Origin: Sipunculus nudus
Lineage: Eukaryota; Annelida; Sipuncula; Golfingiida; Sipunculidae
DNA length: 64,000 bases
Assembly: GCA_026874595.1 (NCBI GenBank)
Contig: CM049315.1
Location: 5,760,664 to 5,824,663, forward strand
Direction: 5' to 3'
The position numbers and the translations under genes were made by a program. Shown here piece after piece: positions 12,190 through 24,789 of the stretch. The notes beneath the pieces were generated by a model. That model made no database searches and was not told the origin of the DNA. It was given only the letters and a program-made list of their open reading frames with translations. Position 1 is the first letter of the stretch. The number at the start of each line of letters is the position of its first letter.

Positions 12190-14090
12190 ACTGTACCTAC
12201 AGGGATGTCCTAGGCAAATCTCCTTTGACACCTGAATTTAGGTTATGGTGACCCATAGTCTGTGCCCCTGTTTCGAATACATGAATTCGAGAGAGTCAGA
12301 GGGAGCACAAGTTGTATCCATTAGGTCTAGAATCTTCTAACGAAACATTCAGGGAGATCCTCGGTAAATGGCAATGGAAAGATTATATTAGTGCACTGTG
12401 AACTATATTCTGTGACGTATAGAAGAAAGTTGTAAAATGAGCACCATGAATGTTAGACGGGCACAAAGCGTATCTGTTAGGCCTTGAATTTTAACGCAAT
12501 ATCCAGAGAGGATCTGAGCAAATCTCCTTGGAAACAGAAAGTAGGTCAAGGTGACATATATTTGTGTCCTACGAAACGGAAACATGATTTTGAGAACTCA
12601 GTCAGATCGGGCAAAAATTTTATCCTTGAGGCCTAGAATCTTTTAACATAACATTCTCAGCAAATCCTGGGCAAATGTTCATGACACATGGAATTAGGTC
12701 ACCGTGATCTAATTCTGAGACCTATAGGAAAATGTCGTATGACCACACTGAATGTCAGATGGGCACAACCGTATCTGTTATGCCTTGAATCTTCTAATGT
12801 ACACTCTTGGAGGTCCGAGGCAATTTTTCTTGGAATTCTGTGATCTATGGGCCGAAAACCTGATTTGAGCACCCATACAGTCAGATAGGACACAAATATT
12901 TACTTTTAGGCCTGAAGACGTTTAATGTAACATTTAGGGAGGTAGTGGCTAATATCCATAAAAACATGAAATAAGGTAACTGGGATCTATATACTGCGAC
13001 ATATAGGAAAAATATTGTATGACCACACTGAATGTCAGATGGGCACAAATTGTATCTGTTAGGCCTTGAATATTGTAGCGCAACATCCTTGAAAGTTCTA
13101 GGCACATATCCTTGAAAATCTTATATGAGGTCATGTTGATCTATATTCTGAGACCTATGGGCCGAAAATATGATTGGAGCATCCAGACAGTCAGTTCGGG
13201 CACAAATTGGTTCTTTAAGGCCTGGAAATACCTAAAATAACATTTAGGGAGGTACTGGTAAATTTCCAAAGAAACATGAAATTAGGTCACTTTGGCCTAT
13301 ATTCTGCGAGACACCGGCAATCATCACGGTTCTGAGCACCAGGGCAATTACAGGGCAAAAAAATTAACTGATGGACCTAGCATATTCTATTGTAAAATCC
13401 AGGGAGGTTCTCAGCACGTCTTTTTTAAACTTTAACTTAGGTTACTGTGACATATATTCTGTGAGCTATTGGATAAAACATGATTTTGAGCACCCAGACA
13501 GACAGGGTATAATTTGTATTCATTTTCCTTGGAATTTTCTAACTGTACATTCAGGGAGGTCCGAGGCAAATCTCCTTTGAAACCTGAAATAAGGACATGA
13601 TGACCTTTATTGTGCGACCTACTGGACGAAAATGAGATTGTGAACACCTAGACTGTCAGATGGAGCACAAATTTTTACAATAACGCCTAGAATCTTCTTA
13701 AGTAATATTCACGGAGATCCAGCGTAAATGTCGATGAAAACACGAAAACAGATTGCTATGACATATATTCTGGGGCGTATAGGAAAAACCATGAGCACAC
13801 TGAATGCAAAATGCGAACAAATCATATATGTTATGAATAGAATCTACTACCAAAACAGCCAGGGAGATTCCGGGCAAGTTTCCATGGAAACCTCAAATTA
13901 GGTCATGCTGACCTTAATTCTGCGTGTTATGGACCAAAGGCTTGATTCAGAGCACATAGACAGATAGAGTACAAATTGTATCCATTTTCCTTGAAATCTT
14001 CTAACATATGATCAAGGGAAGTCTAGGGCAAATCTCGTTGGAAATCTGAAATTAGGTCATGTTGACCTATTTTTTATGGGCTACTGGCAA
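12190..14090 (-). repeat. Degenerate tandem repeat, unit about 150 bp, ~12 copies
   Basis: A recurring pattern (GGGCACAA, then TCTGTTAGGCCTTGAAT, a GGGAGGTCC block, CCTTGGAAACCTGAAATTAG, GACCTATATTCTG) recurs at roughly 150-bp steps; GGGCACAA-like anchors lie near 12305, 12455, 12605, 12760, 12890, 13040, 13197, 13505, 13655, 13812 and 13967. Copies differ strongly from each other. The reverse complement of the unit occurs in tandem at 53560-54680. Short open frames here are by-products. Confidence 0.75.
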
Positions 14091-14099
14091 ACAACCTGA

Positions 14100-17000
14100 A
14101 GAAAAATTTTTTAACCAGATCATAATATTAATAATTGAAACATGCGTCACGTGTTTGTCAAATTCAGCTAGCCGTCATGGCCCATGGGCCACTTGTTCTT
14201 TAGATAAAAGTCGTTCAAAGGTCAATAGCTGTGAATACGATTCAGGAATTTCAGCTGTTTATAATTTTTTTTTTCATGTTTTCCTTCAAAAGGAGATCCC
14301 TCTCTGTATTTCTCTCATCCGTCTCATATTCTTGCAATATACCGGCATCAGTCAAGAATAAAAAAGACATTGAACACAGAATGAGCGCACCAGAAAACTG
14401 TGTGTGTCATTCCTTTTATCATCTTGGTCCATTCCAGTCTTCGTCCTAATTTTACAAATTGTACAAATAAAAGCAAATAGGAAAGGAAATATGCACGTTA
14501 AAACATTCAATAAAGCCACATTGTGAGGTTCCAATCAATATTGAATAATGACAACATTGAAATAACGAAAGCTAAGGTCCAGGCAAATCAAATAGTAGCT
14601 TGAGACCTCTTTCGTATTAAGAGCACAGGATATTTTAATAAGAGAGTAACTGCAATATTAATGCCAATATTAATGCCAGTATTTCAACGGAGAGGAACAT
14701 TGGATTGAAGAATTAGGGTATTAAATGGCTCAACAGGCATGCGGCGTGGTTTTTATACATAACCGGATGCCATATCGCCACATACGGCAAGGTCAGTCCA
14801 CCGTGCGCATGTCATAAAATAGATACGTAAAGATCTTCCGGTATCCTTGGTCTTTCGATCTTGGGTAGACAAAATAAACAATCCGTTCGCAGTGCACTAT
14901 TGAAGATCCGGAGGAATGTTTGTGGCTGTGACTTGGGCCAGGTTCTCGAAATGCCTTGTGCTCTGAAATAACGATCGAGCGACGTGTCAAAGGTGAATTG
15001 CTGTGTGCTTACTCAGTGCCCATGCTTTTAATATGAAGTGACACCAGAATTTTATCATTATAAATCAGGGAACCATTTGGCAACTGTTAATATGATAAAT
15101 ATTTGCTTCAAGTTTAATGAAGCAATTCAAGGTCTTATGTTTCATATTTTTCTGTTATACCTTTAGGTTAAAAAAGGCAGTACAATTCAGTCTTTGTTTG
15201 CAATATTTAAAATATAATGTCACCATGGACTGTGATAAATACAATGTGTGCACGGTGTGCTGGCGTATATCAATTTAACACTTTTTGGCGACCCAGTTTA
15301 GAAACTCTGGATCACATAGATATACTTGAATGTCTCAATGCAAATCATCAAAATTCTTCCAAAAGAAGAATACAACCTGTCAATTTTACAATTTCTCTGC
15401 TTAGCAAATTCAAGATTCTAATGCAATTTTGTTTTCAACCTTCCATGTCTGCCTCAAATTAAGACTTCAGGCCTCAGGGATTAATTGTTCTCATAGAACA
15501 ACGTAATGTAGGTATGCCTGCTTTTCTATCAACACTTTATTCCTCCTTTTCACATCGAACAAAGTTACTGTCTTATAAAAACATGTAAAGGATTTATTAA
15601 CTTCATTTAGTGAGCAGTTGGCAGTTGAGCATCTCTCCTGCTTACTGATTCTTTGTACCTAACATTGCAACAAGAGCTTTCTTGGATTTTAATTGGTATT
15701 AAGGTCTATTTTCATTTTGCTCCTTGTTTCCTCTTGTGTTCCTCTTAATATTTGCTTGCTTCATTTAAGCTATTGAATCAACTAAATATGGTTTTCCCAA
15801 ATCCATACTATAATAATGAATGCATGTTTAATATGCTTATATCCATTTGAGTATTCAGTCTTTGATTATCTACCCTATTCGCAAAAGTAATTATAAATGT
15901 TTAAATTGTTCAATGAATACGTCTGCTAAGAATACATAAATCACTGAGTGTACCAAACTAATCATAGTATTTTAGAAAGCTACAGTAAAGACAAAGTAAA
16001 TAGCAACGTCAAACCTCTTTTGAGAAACGAGGATAGAATATTCAAATGGGAGAGAAACAACCATGATAGGGTATACGGCTATCATTAATTAAAACGAGGG
16101 AGACGCCGATGTAAAGAAATAACGAATCAAGTGGCACAAACAGTGAGCGACCGTATTCCATATTTATATCGCCTCATACAACAAGTTAATCAAACTAAAA
16201 GTCTGCCCATGCAAGAGGAAATTTCAAAATATTCCTGTTGTGTTAATTTTGGAGAGACAAATATGAACCAATATGGATAAAAAAGCACAGTGGAGATTAT
16301 GAGACAGACACGTCTCAAGTATAGTGGTTTATATGGAGGAATATATGTAACAGTGATTTCCGTAAGGTTTAAAAAAATGCTTGTGCTCGGATATTTAACC
16401 GTATTCATTATATTCACTAAAAGAAGGTCAATTAATCTATTCAAACCCCACCCTTTTAATTGGCATGGAGTTATATTTGAATTTACAATATAGGAAGTAC
16501 TTTCCTAGATGTAAACATGATAATTATAGGCTAGTTTAATCAAACATTTTGGCTTTCTTCACAAAGATATGCTGTATACCGCTCTGGTTTTGCGCCGAAC
16601 AAAAGCAGAAAATCATATATCTTGTGCAACGGTTGGGCAAATATATCTTCGGTTATATTCTCCCGTAGAAGCAAATATAACTGAATGTGACCTTTAATGA
16701 ATCATAACAAACCACCGGAAACTTACCTCAAACACTTATTGGGTACAAGATATGGTGTATGGCAACGCTGTTACACTATTTTGGTATCCATTGATTACTT
16801 CTTATTACCTTAAACAGGAAATCTGTGACTGGCGTTGGACCTCCCTTCTATGGTGTGTCTTTATGGTGTATATCCGAAAATCATCGAGAATTTCAGATAA
16901 ATCGGGCAAGAGATAACTATTTGCTTCTCCAAGAGACGTGCCCCGTGTTTCTACAATTTTTAATAATTTATAAGAACACTACCATAGCTGTGTCCACTGA

Positions 17001-17185
17001 GACGAATAAGAATATTTTACTAGGTACTTTCAAAGAAATTTTGTTTCCCTAAAACTAAAAGCTATGGCATGCATCATTCGTTCATTTTGCCCAGTCGCTC
17101 CTAAACTTAAAGAATATGTATAACCCTTACCCCACCGTAGTTTTCCAATAAGATCATTATTCCGCCAACTTAGAGGCCTGTTTTT
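14100..17185. other. Long stretch without recognised gene
   Basis: AT-rich sequence with only short open frames. A minus-strand frame at 14352-14534 has one hydrophobic segment, but no receptor or other motif supports it. Nothing else is recognised. Confidence 0.45.
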
Positions 17186-17189
17186 TAAA

Positions 17190-17840
17190 GTATCATTGGA
17201 ACTAATGGATACATCTAAGGAGAGTTTCATGAGTTACATGGTAAACTCTTACATCCATCTCATAATTACTATATTATCCATGCACGCAACTGCATTAACT
17301 GCAGTACGCTACAACCAACCTTTCCGTACTCTCTACACTAGGCTCTCCTCCTCATGTTTGTTTATTTGCATGAGAAGGCCATAAAATAAACCACGTATGT
17401 CATGTTTTTATAGTATGATATGCGCCTATAGAAAATATGGAAGTGTAAAAGTCAGTTATGCCAACATACATAATAAAGCCTCACTAGCAAGTATAGGACA
17501 CAGCGTGAACTTTGCCTTGTAAAGGCGCCCATGTGTTTCTTCTTGTTAGGTTTGACAGTGGATCAGATTAAAAATGTAATTTTTGTAGGGTTTTTATTTA
17601 CAAAAAAAATACATGTCAATAAAGATCGTGTATGATAAAATGGCCAAGCAACAAGAGGAGGGATAATCTGAATCTTAAACCAACTCCATGTTTCATACTC
17701 TGAACTTGCTTGGTTCTCCTGTCACGCTAAGGAGTGTATTCCTGTAACATCCAATAGTTATTCTTAGAGATATGCTTACGGTAGTGAACCACATTCTAGA
17801 ATTGGTAGTTCCTGCAATTAGAAAAAAATAGTCTTTTCAA
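17190..17840 (+). repeat. Dispersed repeat R1, copy 3
   Basis: This block aligns with the flank of GPCR 1: GGAACTAATGGATACATCTA at the start, CCATGCACGCAACTGCA, CTACAACCAACC, CCACGTATGTCATG, GACAGTGGATCAGAT, and finally TTCCTGCAATTAGAAA, which matches TTCCTGTAATTAAAAC at 9250. If it is a receptor 3' flank, a receptor would be expected at about 17.9-19 kb on the minus strand. None is visible. Confidence 0.55.
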
Positions 17841-17934
17841 AGAGGTTTCAATACAGCCATTTGTATCGGTATTTCATTTGACCATTTGAGTTATGGTGCA
17901 TATATAAAGTCGGGTTGCCAGATCAGAAAATCAA

Positions 17935-18070
17935 CCCTAACCTTGCACTTTGGTAGAAAGAATTTTTTATGATTGAATTTTGTTCTCCAGACGATTGTGA
18001 TTCTAAATCTATTGTGATTCTAAATCCGCCGGGTGCAAAGCTGGCACCCTTGTGCAATATTTATAAACGT
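17935..18070 (+). repeat. Dispersed repeat R3, copy 1
   Basis: It matches the reverse complement of 24075-24215. Shared parts are AACCTTGCACT, GGTAGAA, GAATTTTTTAT and a stem-loop GGTGCAAAGCTGGCACC that is itself a short hairpin (GGTGC/GCACC). Within this copy an ATTGTGATTCTAAATC segment is duplicated in tandem. Confidence 0.65.
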
Positions 18071-18074
18071 TAAT

Positions 18075-20335
18075 TGAAAAAAGTGTAATCATAGTCAATT
18101 CTGTGTAATTTTCAGCGTATCTAAACAGGAAAACCTGGAATAATTTCATCCGTATTTTAGCTACTTTTAAAAACAGGCTGATTACTTTATTTCTTAAAGG
18201 GTACAGTACCCAAGGTACAGTAACCAAGGTTACGTTTAGCACGCTTGAATTCGCACCAACAGCATACTGTATTTACAGTTTCTCAATATTTCACATTGCA
18301 GTTTATAAAAAATGAAATGATTAGTAGAACTTATAAAACCATAACGAAAAATATGCTGTCAAGAGTTTTGATAAAATGTTGTTTATGAGTATTCTTCACC
18401 TTGACACATTGAAGTTATCAACGGTTTTAAAGGGTTCCATTTATAAAAGCAATTAAGTAAAATAAACTACACCATAGCTCCTCACAATATGCTTAAGGCA
18501 TGCATGTCATACTGAAACGTTACATACGGATTATTTAAAGCAATCCTTCACTACAGTTACTGTATTTATTGTCCTTGAATGTAGCCGCACTCAAAAAATT
18601 ATTTCGGATAGTTATTGTTTGAAAACCAGTTAATTTAGTTGCATTAACAAAAATGAATATACTACAAGACTATACATTCTCTTTGTGTAATGATTTATGA
18701 TTATAAATAAACCAATATGGAAACATACAGTTGTAATAATATAAGTCGAAAGTGAGATATTTTTAAATTACTATTTGTAAACACCAGGATAAATATTCTT
18801 CACCCTGGACGCTTGATGAAAACAGAGGCTTTTTTATGTCTATTAACAAACCAATATTTACAGGTAAAAAGCTTCAGGGAAGCCTTAACCCTTAAACCCT
18901 TCCTGTGGCAATAAGTGAGGATATTAGAGAATCTGTATATATTTCCAATGTTCATTGTGAAAAAAATCACTAATAAGAGTGGGCCCTGAGAGAATAAGCA
19001 CCAAAATTATTATGAACAACAAAAATGATTATGAGCACAATCGTTACATAAAACTCTCGAACATGAATTAAATGAAAACCCCGCCTTAACATTGGAGTGT
19101 CATAAATCATTTTATCATCATAAACATTAAAACAACACATATCTTTTTTTCTTAATAAAGGTATTGATCCATTCACGTTCACAAAGTGAACCACCTCCTA
19201 ACGTAGGTCTCAAGTGAAGTATGTCGACTTCAAGTAGCACTGCTTAATCTATGGTGACCCTAGCTTTCCACGTGACCCCAAGCATCCGAATAGATTGCGA
19301 CCATTTTTCCGTGTCGGAGATTGAACTAAAAGACTGGTGGAGATTTAAAATCAGAATTGTTACAAATATGTTATGAATGCAGCGATCAATTAGCAGATTT
19401 TGTCAGTGCAAAGAATGTTGTCTCAGAAAAGTTTGGAATCAACAGCAAACATTGCATTTTGTCATCTTCTAGAAAGATGACATTTTTTCCTGTAAGACAT
19501 TTTTTGATGAGAATAGATGGCATAGATGGCTGTGCACGTCCCATAGTGTCTATCTATCTATCTGCCAGCTGAGATGATTTGTTTACGAGAAGGGAATGAC
19601 AATGATATTGAAATGTATCCAAATGAGATCTGTAAACAGAGTTAATCTGAATTCAAACAATTTTAGAAAAAAAATGGTTACCATGACCTGAACTAGTTTT
19701 TAGTCAAAGCCTGTCGCTAATACGGCCTACCTTGTTGAACATTGTCTCATCAGTTGTGTCCAAGGGCCGTCACACAAAGAAAGCAATGAGTATTGCACAG
19801 TCAATACAATATCTGATCACCAAAATCCCAAACCAAACCAAACCTTTGTTTCTATGTGTCAAAGTACACCCCCATTTTGGCTCAAATGAAATTGTTTCAC
19901 TTCTGTTTTAGTGTGAGGTTTCAGCGTATTATGATGAGGTTCTTCGTATCAGACAGTCAGTGGGGGAACATACAAGTGTACAGTTGTTCATGTCAGGATC
20001 CATCACATGTATATGTGAGTTAATGGTTTGATAACTTCGACCATATCATACTCGAGCCAAATGGGACAAGTGAGACTCATGCCATTCTCATTCAGCAACA
20101 ACGACCATTCAATGGAGTAGGAAACTGCAGAGCCAAACCCTTTTAGTCCTAAGACTAACAAAAGAGGAAGCAAAACGTTTCAAACCGGGTGAGACTTGCT
20201 TTTCCTTATGTATCATAATATTGGCCAGAAAAGACCCAAACCTCCACAGATTTAAAATTATGAAGGGGTTTCCTTACACAACTATAACATCAAACCTGGA
20301 ACATCTAACGCAAAGTCTCTCTCTGGTATCAAAGG
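18075..20335. other. No recognised gene
   Basis: Short open frames only. The 71-codon frame at 19357-19572 has no recognisable domain. Nothing else is seen. Confidence 0.45.
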
Positions 20336-20569
20336 CAGTGATGTAGCCGAGTCCACAACATCCGGGTCCAAATGCGAGTCCGAGACCAAGGCAGTCAAGT
20401 CCAAGTTCCGAGTCTTTTAGGTTCGAGACCAAGTCCACCATATTTGAGTCCGAGTCTTTTAGAGCTCGAGTCCAAGTCCGAGGCCAGTAAAATATTTTTT
20501 TTTAAACACACTAAATTGAACATACGAGCTTATCATTTAGGTCCGGATTCAGGGACAAAGCTTTGTATA

Positions 20570-22672
20570 CTGTTGTTGGCTTTACATTCGCGGGGTTTAA
20601 ATTTCGCATTTTTTAAAACTTTCGCGAGGGTTCCATTTTCGCAATTTCAGCATACAAAAGAACTTAACAGAGTATACTGATGTAAAAAAAAAATACGCAC
20701 TGTTACAGGTTTCTGTTTTATTGTGCGTAGCAGTGTTACATGTGTATGTTGACTTTCTGATTCGTGTAGCGCAGGTAGAGTTCGTTGCTATGGGAACCTC
20801 GCTTGGTGGGCGGACACTCTGGTACTGTACATTTATATTGTTATACTGTGTATTTGTGTTGATTTCGTGTATTGTAATGTTAGGATTGTTCCAAGAATAA
20901 ATTATAATTATTTATTAAAAAAAACACTGACTTCTTTATTCATTCCCCTAGACATTTCACACTGCCTAGTGTTACAGAATCTGATTTTTTTATCTTCGTA
21001 ACGGGATTTGTGCTGGTCACGACACCGTGATCTGTTTTTATTAGGTTTCGTAACAGTATCTTAACAAAATCTTAGCATTTGCATGGGGACCGAAGAAAAC
21101 TTCCGAGTGCAAATAATTTGTCATCAATGCTAGTTATTTGATAGATCTTATACATCTTTGAGGACCGAAGAAAACTTCCGAGTGCAAATAATTTGTCATC
21201 GATGGTAGTGATTTGATAGATCTTATACATCTTTGAGGACCGAAGAAAACTTCCGAGTGCAAATAATTTGCCATCAATGGTAGTGATTTGATAGATCTTA
21301 TACATCTTTGAGGACCGAAGAAAACTTCCGAGTGCAAATAATTTGTCATCAATGGTAGTGATTTGATAGATCTTATACATCTTTGAGGACCGAAGAAAAC
21401 TTCCGAGTGCAAATAATTTGTCATCAATGGTAGTGATTTGATAGATCTTATACATCTTTGAGGGCCGAAGAAAACTTCCGAGTGCAAATAATTTGTCATC
21501 GATGGTAGTGATTTGATAGATCTTATACATCTTTGAGGACCCAAGAAAACTTCCGAGTGCAAATAATTTGCCATCAATGGTAGTGATTTGATAGATCTTA
21601 TACATCTTTGAGGACCGAAGAAAACTTCCGAGTGCAAATAATTTGTCATCAATGGTAGTGATTTGATAGATCTTATACATCTTTGAGGACCGAAGAAAAC
21701 TTCCGAGTGCAAATAATTTGTCATCAATGGTAGTGATTTGATAGATCTTATACATCTTTGAGGACCGAAGAAAACTTCCGAGTGCAAATAATTTGTCATC
21801 GATGGTAGTGATTTGATAGATCTTATACATCTTTGAAGACCGAAGAAAACTTCCGAGTGCAAAAAATTTGTCATCGATTGTAGTGATTTGATAGATCTTA
21901 TACATCTTTGAGGACCGAAGAAAACTTCCGAGTGCAAATAATTTGTCATCGATGGTAGTGATTTGATAGATCTTATACATCTTTGAGGACCGAAGAAAAC
22001 TTCCGAGTGCAAATAATTTGCCATCGATGGTAGTGATTTGATAGATCTTATACATCTTTGAGGACCGAAGAAAACTTCCGAGGGCAAATAATTTGCCATC
22101 GATGGTAGTGATTTGATAGATCTTATTCAACTTTGAGGACCGAAGAAAACTTCCGAGTGCAAACAATTTGTCATCAATGCTAGTGATTTGATAGTTCTTA
22201 TACATCTTTGAGGACCGAAGAAAACTTCCGAGTGCAAATAATTTGTCATCAATGCTAGTGATTTGATAGATCTTATACATCTTTGAGGACCGAAGAAAAC
22301 TTCCGAGTGCAAATAATTTGTCATCGATGGTAGTGATTTGATAGATCTTATACAACTTTGAGGACCGAAGAAAACTTCCGAGTGCAAATAATTTGTCATC
22401 AATGGTAGTGATTTGATAGATCTTATACATCTTTGAGGACCGAAGAAAACTTCCGAGTGCAAATAATTTGTCATCAATGGTAGTGATTTGATAGATCTTA
22501 TACATCTTTGAACATGATCTATAATTTTTTCATAATATCCATCTTTTACCTTTCAGCTTGCCTGAGATGATGGATCTTGGACCTCTTGTGCCGAAGGATT
22601 TAGTTTCGCGTTGATTCCCCTTTTGCAAATATCGCGAATTTGAAACCCTCGCGAACAAAAAGCCAACCACAG
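20570..22672. mobile_element. Terminal-inverted-repeat element enclosing the 75-bp array
   Basis: The left end starts CTGTTGTTGGCTTTACATTC followed by GCGGGG..TTTAAATTTCGC. The right end is its inverted match: GCGAATTTGAAACCCTCGCG, then AACAAAAAGCCAACCACAG. TA flanks both ends. The same termini bound a short element at 39887-40280, and one end recurs at 41184-41260. No transposase is present, so it would be non-autonomous. Between the ends are ~500 bp of single-copy sequence and the 75-bp tandem array. Confidence 0.65.
21072..22512 (-). repeat. 75-bp tandem repeat array, ~19 copies
   Basis: The unit contains TTTGAGGACCGAAGAAAAC, TTCCGAGTGCAAATAATTTG and a GATTTGATAGATCTTATAC segment and repeats almost without indels. 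Copies differ by only a few substitutions. Because 75 is a multiple of three, the minus strand stays open for 477 codons (a 25-residue period beginning MYKIYQITTIDDKLFALGSF), and a second minus frame is open for long stretches too. Two open frames at once, and no known domain, argue that this is a by-product of the array and not a gene. Confidence 0.9.
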
Positions 22673-22869
22673 TATGCAGTCTTTAGTCTCTACATAGGAG
22701 AGGGTTGCCCCATCTGAACAATATAGTTCATGTGACAGCCTTTATCCCTTGGACTCCAGATGGACTCGGCTCTACATCTCGAGTCCTGACCTCTGAGTTT
22801 GAGTACAAATCCGAGTCCAGGAAACTCGAGTCCAAGTTCGGACTCGAGTCCTACATAGCTGATAAATAA

Positions 22870-24070
22870 CATTTAAAGAAGAGACTTAGTTTGATGAAAA
22901 ATAATGTATGTTCACTCAAGCTTCTATACATATTCCCATGGATATCAGATTTATAACCTAAGTCAGAATTATATGAAACAGATACTGGTCAAAGAAAGCA
23001 TTGAATAAAATCCATCCCTTGTAAAACACATCAAACAGTGCTGCCACTCTAGGTTTATTTTAAAAAAGTGTCATTCCTTACAAAAAAGTATCAAAATTTC
23101 TTTAAAAAAGTATAAAATTACGACAATTTACCTGATATGCAAACATTTGAAAACTTTTTTTTTCAGAAATGATATGTACACTGTTGTGTGGAGTCGTTTT
23201 GTTGATCCTCCACTTTCTGTCATTTTAGCACTTGGCATTTTGTCAGTAAGCCACTGACACCTTAGAATGAACTCCACACAACAGTGAACAGACATTCCTG
23301 CAAAGACACTGGGAAAGCACATAGTAAGATCTCATTATAACTCTTTCATTCTTTAGATATACCACTGGATAGCCCAAAATGATCATGCTTTTATGCATTA
23401 TAAAAAAAAGTATAAACAAAAATATTTATACCTGAAATAGCTCTGAAAAAAGAACGGCGGCACTGATCAAACCACTATTATCCTATGAAAACTTTGACAC
23501 TGATGAATAAAATAATTTATTGGAAATACAAAATCAGGTTCCACATAAAACGATCAGTGATGTTATGAGAATGGATAACTCAGCTATAGTATTCTAGCTC
23601 TCTTTTGCGCACCATTACAAGGTTTTGTTGATTTTAAGATGTTTTAATATTTATGTGCAATTTTAAAGGAAACACAAATACACCAAAATATATGGTATAT
23701 GTTATCACTAACTACCCAGAGATTTTGGGCTATAAATATTATTTTTATTTTTATTATCATTATTATTATTATTATTTCATTTCACAGATGACATTAAAAT
23801 GTTCATGGATATAAATTACTTTGATACATATGCTGAAGAGCAACCCACAAGAGCCCAAAAACTATCACGGCGTATTTTCAAATTACTTTATTTCGAGAAA
23901 TGACAGTCATTTCAATGGCCATTTAAGATTATTATTGTATTATTATTGCATCGTGGCATGTCACTATTATTGTGAAAATCCACAATTTATGTCAAGGAGA
24001 CAGTTTGCTAAAACTATATTGTAATTCACTTAAATGTAATTTAATTTAAAAATGAGCGCCGGATGTCCTT
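22870..24070. other. No recognised gene; one hairpin
   Basis: AT-rich sequence with ATT microsatellite (about 23739-23776). A small hairpin is listed separately at 23179-23286. Nothing else is recognised. Confidence 0.45.
23179..23286. repeat. 108-bp hairpin with perfect 16-bp inverted ends
   Basis: The ends CACTGTTGTGTGGAGT (23179-23194) and ACTCCACACAACAGTG (23271-23286) are exact reverse complements. The 76-bp centre is single-copy here. The size and structure fit a miniature inverted-repeat element, but no clear target duplication was found. Confidence 0.6.
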
Positions 24071-24074
24071 TTGA

Positions 24075-24215
24075 ATTTGTGCAATTATAAAAACTTCCCA
24101 AAGGTGCAAAGCTGGCACCCGGTGGATTCAGATTCAGGAGCCTTTTGAGTACACAAATCAGCAATAAAAAATTCTTCTACCTTAGTGCAAGGTTACTGGG
24201 CTCGACAACTGGACT
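24075..24215 (-). repeat. Dispersed repeat R3, inverted copy
   Basis: On the minus strand it reads AACCTTGCACTAAGGTAGAA, then GAATTTTTTATTG, and the GGGTGCCAGCTTTGCACC hairpin. It matches 17935-18070 in opposite orientation. Confidence 0.65.
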
Positions 24216-24789
24216 AATATTAAATTTGGCAAATTAGTTGAGCTACAACTCTCAGTGCTTATCAAAATGCACATGGTTGTCAACATGAACCACACAACAT
24301 CAAAAGGTCGAGCAGAACATCTCCCACGCTACATTGGAGTCAAGCACGTCATTACATATTAAAATTAAGTAAGTGTTAGTGGTAATTTTATGTTGATTTT
24401 ACAACTGCAATAAACGGATCTATTTCGCGTCAAAATTGTGCCGGAAGCTTTTCTTGTAAAAGTGCGATAATGTTACCCAAGGACATTGCAAAAACATTAC
24501 GCTTATCTTTTTTTTTTCTTTCCTTTCTTTGTGGTATCTCAGTAACATAAATATTAATTTTCATGATTAATATTTAATAAAGTCTTTTCAATCATCGATA
24601 CCACCTTCGTTTATTCTCTCGATCAATACATTTTAAAAACATTTTCCTAATTACAGACTGTATATTCAAATGAAAATACAATTCACGCAACACACATTTT
24701 ACAATATCAGTATGTTTTATCAGCAGTGCATTTATCTTTGCGTTCATCTGCCCCTTAAATATTGCATATGTAACGATACTGATATGATT

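Larger units (their letters stand above)
20338..22866. mobile_element. Outer CGAGTCC-rich element interrupted by another element
   Basis: Degenerate GAGTCC/AAGTCC motifs fill 20350-20500 and, on the other side, 22745-22855. The two ends are similar when inverted: CAGTGATGTAGCCGAGTCC on the left and CAGCTATGTAGGACTCGAGT as the reverse complement on the right. The flanking 8-mers do not match well, so target duplication is unproven. The simplest reading is a non-autonomous element, possibly hAT-like, into which the element at 20570-22672 inserted. Confidence 0.4.

Noticed and set aside
14352-14534. GPCR fragment
   Set aside because: One hydrophobic run only; no receptor motif in any frame around it.
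17660-17830. Receptor remnant (TTCCTGTAACATCCAATAG resembles 10205-10225)
   Set aside because: The match is under 20 bp and does not extend on either side; it is better explained inside repeat R1 alignment.
20701-20976. Possible solo LTR (TGTTACAG ... GTGTTACA, with an AATAAA inside)
   Set aside because: Flanking bases (CGCAC and GAATC) do not form a target duplication and no internal element is attached.
21072-22505. 477-codon minus-strand open frame as a repeat protein gene
   Set aside because: It equals the tandem array; a second frame is open too, and no start context, splice site or known domain supports it.
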